A DNA stretch of 21,090 nt from CAYJXJ01 sp964374095 (GTDB lineage: Bacteria > Elusimicrobiota > Elusimicrobia > UBA1565 > UBA9628), in the NCBI GenBank assembly GCA_964374095.1, contig CAYJXJ010000073.1:1-21090 (forward strand), given 5' to 3'. The notes under the pieces were generated by a model, which saw only the letters and a program-made list of their open reading frames with translations, searched no databases and was not told the origin of the DNA. Positions 14,399 through 21,090 of this stretch are shown here, piece after piece; position 1 is the stretch's first letter; each line of letters starts with the position of its first letter. The position numbers and the translations under genes were made by a program.

Positions 14399-16608
14399 AC
14401 TGGGCCGTGGAACTCTCGGCGGCCCCCGTGCTGTGGGGGCTCGCCGCTCTGGCGGCGGCGGCGTCCATCGCCTTCGGAATTTTCACCGCCCAGCCCAAGG
14501 CGCTCGCGGCCCTGCGGCTCTCGGCGGCGCTGCTCGTGGCGGCCGCGGCGGCCGGACCCGTGGTCTCGCTGTCGGAGCCGGTGCTCGCCAAGCCGGGGCT
14601 ATGGATCCTCGTGGACACGGGCCACTCCATGCGGGCGCGCGGCGACGGCGGCACGCGGCTGGAGGTCGCCCGGCGCTGGCTGCATTCGAACCGGGAGGCG
14701 ATTTCAGCGCGCGCGGAGGCGAGCCTCTTCTCCGCCTCGGACCGGGCGCGGCGGCTCGGGGGGCTCGACCGTCTCGCCGACGTCAAGCCTTCGGATGCCG
14801 GGTTTCACGCCGCCGACGTGCTGCTGGACGCGGCCGGACACCCGGGGCGCCGTCCGGACCGCGTCTGGCTGCTGACCGACGGAAACGCGGTGCCCTCCGA
14901 GGACCTCGAGCGGGCGCTGGCCGCGCTCGCCGTGCCCCTCGACGTCTTGGGGGTGGGGCCCGAGCGCCGCGGGGCGGGGGTCTTCTTCGTGGAGATCAAG
15001 CCGCCGGATTTCGCCTTCCTTCACGCGAAGTTTCCGGTCGAGACCGCCGTGGAGGCCGTCGGAATTTCCGGCGCCCGGCTGCGCCTTCGCTTCCTTAAGG
15101 AGGAGGTCTCGCCGCAGGGCCGGGCCTGGAAGGAGATCGACACCCGGCTGCTCGTGGCCGCCGGGGAAGACGACGTGCTCCGCGCGACCTTCACCGCGAC
15201 GGCGGCATCGCTCGGGCGCGAGCGCTACCGGCTCGAGGCGCGGCGGGAAGGAGGGGCGGTCCTCGCCGTGCGCGAATTCGGCGTCGAGGTCATCCGCCAG
15301 AAGTACCGGATCATGTATCTCGCCGGCCGTCCGAGCCCGGAGTACGCGAGCCTCCGCGAGTTCCTCAAGTCGGACCCCAACCATGAGCTGGTCTCCTTTG
15401 TGATCCTTCGAAATCCCGAGAGCGTCGCATTGGTCCCGGACCGGGAGCTCTCGTTGATTCCCTTCCCCGCGGAGGAAATATTCGTATCGAGCCTTTCACA
15501 GTTCGACCTCTTTATTTTGGAAAACTTTTCATACCGGCGGTTCAACCTCCCCGTGACGCACCTCAACGCGCTGAAGGGCTTCGTCGCCGCGGGAGGGGCG
15601 CTTCTCGTCATCGGCGGAGAACAGGCCTTCGGCCACGGCGGCTACCGCGGCACTCCCCTCGAGGAGGTTTTCCCGGTGGCCCTTTCGGCGTCGCCGGCGG
15701 ATTTTGAGCCGGCTCTCTTCCAGGCCAAGCCCGTTTCACCGGATCATCCCCTGCTCGCGCTCTTCGATTCCCCGGAGGAAAACCGGCGCGCCTGGACCGA
15801 AATCGCGCCCCTGGAGGGGTTCGCCCGGTTCGCCGCGGTGCGCGAGGGCGCCTCGGTGCTCGTCACCCATCCCAGCGAGAGGACCGAATCGGGCGCGCCC
15901 CTGCCGGTCGTGGCCCTGCGGGCTTACGGGCGGGGCAAAGTGCTTCTGATCGGCACGGATTCGACCTGGAGGTGGCGGCTGGGCGCCGCGGGAGACCTGA
16001 GGCTCGGGAATTTCTACTCGAAGTTTTGGTCGCGGGCGGTCCGCTACCTGACCGGCAGCCTGGATCTCTCCAAGGTCAAATTCTCGCCCGTGCCCGACAA
16101 GCTGCCCTCGCGCGAGCCGGCATCCTTCCCCGTGCGTGTCTTCGACGATAATTTCGGTCCGGCCCCGGCCGAAGGGCTGGACCTGTCGGTGATCTGGACC
16201 CCCCCCTCGGGTCCGGCGAGCGCGGTCTGGCCGAAGCTCCGGGCGCCGGGCTCCTATGCCGTGGAGCTCACGGGCCTTCAACAGGGGACGCACCGGCTCA
16301 AGGCCGTCGCCCGGCGCGCCGGCAGGTCATGGGGAGAGGATGAGGCGCGCTTCTTCTGGCAGCCGGCCGGCGAGGAACCGCCGTTGGATCGGGCGTGGAT
16401 CGAGAAAACGGCCCGCGCCGGCGGCGGCAAGGCCGGGACCCTGCGGGGCGCGAAGACCGAAGAGCTTTTCGGGCGGCTTCCTCCGGCGCGCGAGGAATTC
16501 CGTTCGAGCCGGCGCCTGCATCCGGCGGCGGCGCCGGCCTGGCTGTGGGCGACCCTCGCGGCCCTGCTCCTGGAATGGACCATCCGGCGTTGGAGGGGCC
16601 ACGAATAG
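14395..16608 (+). CDS. Membrane protein with degenerate VWA and amidotransferase-like domains
   Basis: A 737-residue protein with two N-terminal membrane helices (about 10-30 and 38-56), a VWA-like domain (about 68-190), a beta-rich linker, an amidotransferase-like domain of the PF07090 type (about 300-560) and a C-terminal helix near 717-730. The VWA metal site is degenerate: D74-T-G-H-S78 replaces DxSxS, though TDG at 161-163 remains. The amidotransferase-like part has the family stretch GGALLVIGGEQAFGHGGYRG near 402-421. The whole chain has no cysteine, so it cannot use a thiol nucleophile and is probably a binding or structural module. The start is GTG, overlapping the previous stop as GTGA. 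It continues the MoxR operon. Confidence 0.85.
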   Translation: MNWAVELSAAPVLWGLAALAAAASIAFGIFTAQPKALAALRLSAALLVAAAAAGPVVSLSEPVLAKPGLWILVDTGHSMRARGDGGTRLEVARRWLHSNREAISARAEASLFSASDRARRLGGLDRLADVKPSDAGFHAADVLLDAAGHPGRRPDRVWLLTDGNAVPSEDLERALAALAVPLDVLGVGPERRGAGVFFVEIKPPDFAFLHAKFPVETAVEAVGISGARLRLRFLKEEVSPQGRAWKEIDTRLLVAAGEDDVLRATFTATAASLGRERYRLEARREGGAVLAVREFGVEVIRQKYRIMYLAGRPSPEYASLREFLKSDPNHELVSFVILRNPESVALVPDRELSLIPFPAEEIFVSSLSQFDLFILENFSYRRFNLPVTHLNALKGFVAAGGALLVIGGEQAFGHGGYRGTPLEEVFPVALSASPADFEPALFQAKPVSPDHPLLALFDSPEENRRAWTEIAPLEGFARFAAVREGASVLVTHPSERTESGAPLPVVALRAYGRGKVLLIGTDSTWRWRLGAAGDLRLGNFYSKFWSRAVRYLTGSLDLSKVKFSPVPDKLPSREPASFPVRVFDDNFGPAPAEGLDLSVIWTPPSGPASAVWPKLRAPGSYAVELTGLQQGTHRLKAVARRAGRSWGEDEARFFWQPAGEEPPLDRAWIEKTARAGGGKAGTLRGAKTEELFGRLPPAREEFRSSRRLHPAAAPAWLWATLAALLLEWTIRRWRGHE

Positions 16609-18643
16609 GGGCGAGGCGTGGGCGGTCTTCGCGGCCGCCTTGGCCGTCGGCGTCTGGTCCATGGCTCCTTCGATCACGTTCGGCGACGCCGGGGAACTCT
16701 CCTCCGCCGCTGCGCTGCTGGGCCTGCCGCATTCCCCGGGCTACCCGCTCTATGTTTTGCTGGGAAAGGCCGCCGGATCCATCCTCCGTATCGGCGGGTG
16801 GGCCTACCGCACCAATTTGGCGTCGGCGGCCTGCTCGGCCGCGGCGTTGGCCCTTCTTTGGCTCGCCATACGAAACGTCGGCATATCGGCGCTCGCGGCC
16901 GCGGGTGGCGTGCTCCCCGTGGCTCTCTCCAGCGCGTGGAGGACATCGGCGGCGTCCACCGAAGTCTTCAGCCTGCATTGGCTCTGCATCGGCGCTCTTT
17001 GCGCGCTGGCGCTGGCCCCGGGCGGTCCGTGGGGGGAACGCCGGTTCGCCGGGCTGGGTCTGATAGCGGGATTGGGGTTGGCCAATCATCACACGCTCCT
17101 CTTGGCCGCCCCCGCGCTGGCCTGGGAGGCTTGGGACCGGCGCCCTCGCCCCGCGCGGATGGCTGCGTGCTGGGGAGCGGGGCTGCTATTGGCGGGAGTG
17201 ATGTGCTACGCCTTCCTGCCGATCCGTTCATGGAAGGACCCCCCCCTCGACTGGGGAGATCCGACCAGCCTCGCGAGGTTTTCGCGCGTCCTCACCCGGA
17301 GCGATTACGGATCCCTCTCGTTGACGGTCGAAGGGTCAGCGGGGTCGCTCGGCAGGCTCGGACAACTCGTCCGCTTCTCCCGCGAGACCGCGGCCGGTCT
17401 GGGCTTTGCTGCGTGCGCGGCGGCGGCCGTTGGGGCATTCCTCTGGAGGGGACTTGGCCTGCGCGTCTCTTGGCGATTCCCGGCCCTGCTCGCCTTCTGC
17501 GCCGGGCCGTTCTTTCTGTTCCTGGCAAACGCTCCCTCCGACCCGCAGACGAGCTATGCGCTCGAGCGCTTTTATCCGGCGGCCTGGATGGGGCTCGCCT
17601 TCTTCGCCGCGGCCGCGGCCGAGGCGCTGGCGCGTTGGAGGTCCGGGGCCGCCGCCGCCCTCCTCCTGCTGGTTTGCGTCGAGCGCGGCGTCCACTGGCG
17701 GGAGTGGCACGTGAGAGCGGATTTCGCGGCCTATGACTACGGCCGGAACATACTCCGTTCCCTGCCCCGCGACGCGGCGCTCTTCATCGACGGCGGCGAC
17801 GACACCTTCTATACTCTCGCGCATCTGGCCTTCGCGGAGCGCCGCCGTCCCGATGTGCTCCTCCAGGACCGGGCCGGCTTGGTGTTCCGCGGGGCCTATG
17901 GGCAGGATTTCCGCTGGGCCGGCCGCCGGGAAAAAGACCGCAGGCGCCGGGAGATCGAATCGAGCATGCTTGGCGAGCGGCCGGTCTATTACAGCACGCT
18001 GCGGGGAACTCTCATCGACGGCGTTGCCCTGATTCCGGAAGGCTTGGTGCGCCGGGCGATCCCGGAGGGCGGGAAAGCGCCGCGGGCGGATCCCTGGGAA
18101 GTCTATGCGCGGCGCTGGGATGAGGACCGTCTCCGGCGCCATTACCGCGACCGCGCGTTGGCGGCGTTCTATCCATTCATGCGGGCGGTCGCCGACGCCC
18201 GGGAGGGGCGGGGCGAGGACGCGCTCCGGCGCCTGCGCCAGGCCATGGCCCTGGCGCCGGACGCGCTTTGGCTGCCCGGGGCCGCGTCCCATGAGGCCGA
18301 TTTGCTGGCCTATGACGCGCTGCAGGCCAAGGACCTAACCCTGGCCGAGTCCGGCTACCGCGCGGCCTTGCGGTGGGAGCCGCGGGACGCGGGGCGCGTC
18401 CTCAATCTGGGCGCCGTGCTCCAGCGCCAGGGCCGTCTGGACGCGGCCCAAGACGAGTTCGAGCGGGCGGTGGCGCTGGATCCGCGCTCGGCGCTCGCCT
18501 GGCACAACCTGGGGTCGCTGCATTGGGAGCGCCGGCGTTGGGGCGAGGCGGCCGGAGCCTTCGAGCGTCTCGTCGCCTTGTCGCCCGAGAACCAAGACGC
18601 TAGAAAGTTCCGCGACGAAGCCCGGCGCCGGAGCGGGAAATGA
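16601..18643 (+). CDS. DUF2723 membrane protein with C-terminal TPRs, copy 1 (putative protein glycosyltransferase)
   Basis: About 680 residues: roughly nine to ten membrane helices in the first 400, then a soluble part ending in TPR repeats (about 590-665, NLGAVLQRQGRLDAAQDEFE and the repeat after it). The N-terminal motif FGDAGELSSAAALLG, then HSPGYPLYVLLGK, is the DUF2723 signature. The aspartate in DAGE fits the catalytic position of GT-C glycosyltransferases. Human TMEM260, a DUF2723 plus TPR protein, is a protein O-mannosyltransferase, so a similar role outside the cytoplasmic membrane is likely; donor and target are unknown. No ATG, GTG or TTG is in frame at the expected start. ACG 16601 lies after GGAGGGG (16592-16598) and matches the start of copy 2 to within one residue, overlapping the previous gene by eight bases. 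TTG 16640 is the next option but would cut helix 1. Confidence 0.85.
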   Translation, partial: TNRGEAWAVFAAALAVGVWSMAPSITFGDAGELSSAAALLGLPHSPGYPLYVLLGKAAGSILRIGGWAYRTNLASAACSAAALALLWLAIRNVGISALAAAGGVLPVALSSAWRTSAASTEVFSLHWLCIGALCALALAPGGPWGERRFAGLGLIAGLGLANHHTLLLAAPALAWEAWDRRPRPARMAACWGAGLLLAGVMCYAFLPIRSWKDPPLDWGDPTSLARFSRVLTRSDYGSLSLTVEGSAGSLGRLGQLVRFSRETAAGLGFAACAAAAVGAFLWRGLGLRVSWRFPALLAFCAGPFFLFLANAPSDPQTSYALERFYPAAWMGLAFFAAAAAEALARWRSGAAAALLLLVCVERGVHWREWHVRADFAAYDYGRNILRSLPRDAALFIDGGDDTFYTLAHLAFAERRRPDVLLQDRAGLVFRGAYGQDFRWAGRREKDRRRREIESSMLGERPVYYSTLRGTLIDGVALIPEGLVRRAIPEGGKAPRADPWEVYARRWDEDRLRRHYRDRALAAFYPFMRAVADAREGRGEDALRRLRQAMALAPDALWLPGAASHEADLLAYDALQAKDLTLAESGYRAALRWEPRDAGRVLNLGAVLQRQGRLDAAQDEFERAVALDPRSALAWHNLGSLHWERRRWGEAAGAFERLVALSPENQDARKFRDEARRRSGK

Positions 18644-18655
18644 TAATGGGCACGC

Positions 18656-18695
18656 ATGCCACGGCTACCTCCAGCGGTGGAGGTAGCCGTGGCAT
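18656..18695. repeat. Long perfect hairpin between the two DUF2723 genes
   Basis: ATGCCACGGCTACCTCCA (18656-18673) and its exact reverse complement (18678-18695) enclose a four-base loop GCGG. It lies 12 bases after the stop of DUF2723 copy 1. No T-tract follows, so it is not a classic intrinsic terminator. It may act as an mRNA stabiliser, a two-way terminator or a REP-like dispersed element. Its core resembles the repeat at 21031-21057. Confidence 0.85.
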
Positions 18696-18743
18696 CCATA
18701 CCATGCCGGCTTGGGGCGCGGTATTCGACAGCGGTATCACCAG

Positions 18744-20966
18744 ATGAGGCTGCCCGTCATCGTCTTCGCGGCGGTTTTCGGCCTCTACCTGGCCGGACTT
18801 CCCCCCGCCCTGGCGCCCTACCGCGACGCGGGCGAGATGACGGCGAGCGCCGCCACCTTGGGAGTCTCCCACCCGACCGGCTATCCCCTCTACATCCTCC
18901 TGGGACATCTCGCGCAGTTGGTCCCCATCGGCAATCCCGGCTACCGGATGGGACTCTTATCGGCCGCGGCGGGAGCTCTGGCCGCCGCCGTCGTCTGCGG
19001 GCTGACGGCGGCGCGCTGGGGATGGGCCGCGGGGCTGGGAGCCGCGGCCCTGCTGGCCCTCAATCCGACCTTCTGGTCCGTGGCCCTGGTGCCGGAGATG
19101 TATAGCCTCTGGATGCTGGGGGCCGCGTGCCTCCTGGGCCTTGCGTGGCGCGTCCGGGAGTACGGCGCGGGCAGGCTGTGGTACTTCTGGTGCTTTCTCT
19201 ACGGGTTTCTCCTGACCAACCGCCTGGATCTGGTGCTGTGGGCGCCCGGCTTACTATGCTTAGCGCTTTCTTCCCCCGCGTGGAATCCGCGGCGGGCGGG
19301 GCTGTGGGCCGCGGCGGCTCTCATCGCCGCGCCCGTGCTTGTGGTTCTGACCGGCTCGAACCTGCTCGTCGCCGTGCTTGCCGCGGGGACCCTGTTGTGG
19401 CTGGGAGTGCCCGGGCGAGGTTGGGCTTGGGGCGCGCGCAGTCTGGGCTGGGGATTGCTGGGCCTGGGCGTCTACCTATTTCTCCCGTTGCGGTCCGCGA
19501 CCGGCCCCTGGCTGGACTGGAACCATCCCGCCACCCTCTCCAATTTCGTCGAGAGTGTGCTTCGCACCCGCTACGGCGGCACCCTGGATTTGCTCTCGAA
19601 GAGTTACGCGCCCGGGGAATTATGGCGGGCCAATGTGAAGATGTACGGGGCTCACCTCTGGGAGGGATTTTTTGGGGTTGGGCTTGCGGCTGTGGCGATG
19701 GGCGTGTGGTCGGCGGCCAGGAAAGACCCTGGCCGCGGCCTGGCCCTGGCCGCGGCGTGGTGGTGGAGTGGACCCGTCTTTTTGTATCTGGCCAACATGC
19801 CGCCCAACCCGCACGCCGCGGCCATCGTCGAACCCCACTACCTTTTGTCGGACCTGATCCTCGTCTTTTTTGCCGCGGAAGGTCTGGGGGCGCTCGGCGC
19901 CGTGCCGCCGGCCGCGGCGGCGTTAGCCGCCGCGGCCATTATTGCCGTTCCGTTTGCTCAGGGGCGATGGCCGCGCATGCAGAGGCGCAACCACATGTTC
20001 ACCTACGATTATGCCCGTAACATACTCCGCTCCGTCCCGCAAGGCGGCGTCCTAGTCGCCAAGAAGGACGTCCAACTCTACACCCTTTGGCACTTTCAGG
20101 TCCTGCATGAGTGGCGTCCCGACGTGCGGGTGGTCGCCCAAGGCTTGGCCGGCAGTCCTTGGTACCAGAAGGGGTGGGCGCGGCGCGACCTCGGTCTTCG
20201 CTTGAGGCCGCTGCGCGATGCCTTGCAATGGAAGGGCTTCGTTCAAGAGAATGCTCCCGTCTTCGCCACCCCGGACGCGGAGGTCCCGCCCGACGCCGTT
20301 GCGCGGCGGCAGCGCGGGTTGGTCGGGGCGCTCGGTCCGGCGGCCGGCGGCGATTGGGACCTGACGCCCGCCCTGTGGAAACTCGCGGCCCTGCGCGGGG
20401 ACTACCGCTACGAAGACCAGCCCGATTTCTTCACCTCGGATCTCATCGCCGACTACGCCCGCGCCCTTTACGCCCGGGCCTCGGAGCTTTCCCGCGCGGG
20501 GGCCGCGGAGGCGGCCGGGCCCGAGTTGCTGCGGGCCTGGGGGATGCAGTGGGTTTTCCCGGAGCCTGCCGTCTTGTTGGGCTATCTAATGTTTACCGCG
20601 GGACGGTTGGAGGATGCCCAGCGCTACTATGAGTTGGCCGTCGCGGTGCATGAGCGCATGCGGCGGCTGACCGAGGAGTACCATTCCCTCCCCAACCTCA
20701 AGCAGGATTTGGCCCGCGGCGCCGCCGAGGCGCGGATGCACCTCGGGGTGCTGGCGGAGCGGCGCGGGGACCGGGACGCCGCGGAGAAACTCTACCGGGA
20801 GTCCTTGGCCCGGGCGCCGCTGGCGCAGACCCACTACAACCTCGCGGTCCTCTACTGGAACCGGGACTGGGGGGCGGTGGAGCGTGAGTTGACGGCGGCT
20901 TTGCGGTTGGATCCCGCCCACGCCGACGCCGCGAAGTATCTGGCCATGCTGAAGGCCCGTCGCTAA
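18744..20966 (+). CDS. DUF2723 membrane protein with C-terminal TPRs, copy 2 (putative protein glycosyltransferase)
   Basis: A 740-residue paralogue of the preceding gene with the same layout: about ten membrane helices up to residue 420, then a soluble region with TPRs (about 645-740, ARMHLGVLAERRGDRDAAE and HYNLAVLYWNRDWGAVEREL). The N-terminal motif is YRDAGEMTASAATLG, then HPTGYPLYILLGH, with D28 and E31 at the GT-C catalytic position. A shared segment links the copies: YDYARNILRSVP here and YDYGRNILRSLP in copy 1. The two are clearly diverged, so the duplication is old. The ATG at 18744 is chosen because it begins the first helix; TTG 18711 would add 11 residues. No Shine-Dalgarno is evident. 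It likely glycosylates exported proteins, by analogy with TMEM260; substrates are unknown. Confidence 0.88.
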   Translation: MRLPVIVFAAVFGLYLAGLPPALAPYRDAGEMTASAATLGVSHPTGYPLYILLGHLAQLVPIGNPGYRMGLLSAAAGALAAAVVCGLTAARWGWAAGLGAAALLALNPTFWSVALVPEMYSLWMLGAACLLGLAWRVREYGAGRLWYFWCFLYGFLLTNRLDLVLWAPGLLCLALSSPAWNPRRAGLWAAAALIAAPVLVVLTGSNLLVAVLAAGTLLWLGVPGRGWAWGARSLGWGLLGLGVYLFLPLRSATGPWLDWNHPATLSNFVESVLRTRYGGTLDLLSKSYAPGELWRANVKMYGAHLWEGFFGVGLAAVAMGVWSAARKDPGRGLALAAAWWWSGPVFLYLANMPPNPHAAAIVEPHYLLSDLILVFFAAEGLGALGAVPPAAAALAAAAIIAVPFAQGRWPRMQRRNHMFTYDYARNILRSVPQGGVLVAKKDVQLYTLWHFQVLHEWRPDVRVVAQGLAGSPWYQKGWARRDLGLRLRPLRDALQWKGFVQENAPVFATPDAEVPPDAVARRQRGLVGALGPAAGGDWDLTPALWKLAALRGDYRYEDQPDFFTSDLIADYARALYARASELSRAGAAEAAGPELLRAWGMQWVFPEPAVLLGYLMFTAGRLEDAQRYYELAVAVHERMRRLTEEYHSLPNLKQDLARGAAEARMHLGVLAERRGDRDAAEKLYRESLARAPLAQTHYNLAVLYWNRDWGAVERELTAALRLDPAHADAAKYLAMLKARR

Positions 20967-21030
20967 CCCCGCGGCGTCAAGACTTTGTCGCTCCACACCG
21001 GCACCCGCGGAAAACTCCGGCCCCCGCGAC

Positions 21031-21057
21031 GGCCACCCTCCACCGGTGGAGGCAGCC
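21031..21057. repeat. Palindromic repeat after DUF2723 copy 2
   Basis: CCTCCACCGGTGGAGG (21037-21052) is a perfect 16-base palindrome, extended by GGC/GCC arms across a small internal loop. It shares CCTCCA-x-CGG-TGGAGG-x-AGCC with the hairpin at 18656-18695. It lies 64 bases after the stop of DUF2723 copy 2. The rest of 20967-21090 shows no gene. Confidence 0.7.
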
Positions 21058-21090
21058 ATACACCCTGGCGGCCTGAAAAGTCCGGGAACT

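Noticed and set aside
16256..16600. ATG at 16256 as the start of DUF2723 copy 1
   Set aside because: This would overlap the preceding gene by about 350 bases and add an Arg/Gly/Pro tail typical of an out-of-frame shadow.
18656..18695. Hairpin as a classic rho-independent terminator
   Set aside because: The stem is strong but no run of T follows on either strand.
1..21090. CRISPR array, insertion sequence, prophage or rRNA/tRNA genes
   Set aside because: No regularly spaced direct repeats, transposase or integrase motifs, or rRNA/tRNA signatures were seen.

Overview
The window is about 21 kb of GC-rich bacterial DNA, densely packed with genes. It carries a TonB/ExbB/ExbD set, which implies an outer membrane and so a Gram-negative envelope. 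The MoxR/DUF58/VWA cluster next to paired DUF2723 (TMEM260-like) membrane proteins fits lineages such as Elusimicrobiota, Planctomycetota or related candidate phyla. I lean weakly to Elusimicrobiota; the sequence alone does not settle it. No rRNA, tRNA, CRISPR array, insertion sequence or phage gene was recognised.

Left block, 1-5861. A lower-GC edge (1-339) holds an open frame with clustered cysteines and several inverted repeats. It converges on a minus-strand run that reads, in order of transcription: a class I SAM methyltransferase (5861-5013), a CPA2 Na+/H+ antiporter (5009-3813), a PaaI-like hotdog thioesterase (3838-3341), a long coiled-coil protein of unknown role (3295-2270) and a full-length RecQ helicase (2238-340). 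The coiled-coil gene has its own good ribosome binding site, so recQ and the coiled-coil gene may form a separate unit.

Middle block, 5859-9571. A single-domain response regulator is divergent from the methyltransferase. Both seem to be leaderless, because each GTG start lies where its -10 box predicts transcription to begin. An ExbB-ExbD-TonB operon with a small membrane protein at its end runs on the minus strand. A secreted, C-terminally anchored unknown protein is divergent from exbB.

Right block, 9634-20966, all plus strand. A consensus TATAAT and a strong Shine-Dalgarno site lead into a 16-codon leader peptide whose stop overlaps the start of a MoxR AAA+ ATPase. Then come a DUF58 protein, a 933-residue BatA/VWA/amidotransferase-like protein fused to DUF4159, and a cysteine-free VWA/amidotransferase-like membrane protein. 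Most junctions are stop/start overlaps or gaps of a few bases. Two DUF2723 plus TPR membrane proteins (candidate GT-C protein glycosyltransferases) follow, each with a similar palindromic repeat just downstream. The likely theme is a MoxR chaperone acting on membrane VWA proteins, placed next to a pair of extracytoplasmic protein-modifying enzymes. This link is an inference from position. The most unusual points are the leader peptide, the DUF4159 fusion, the amidotransferase-like domain that cannot have a catalytic cysteine, and the first DUF2723 gene, which lacks an ordinary start codon where one is expected.
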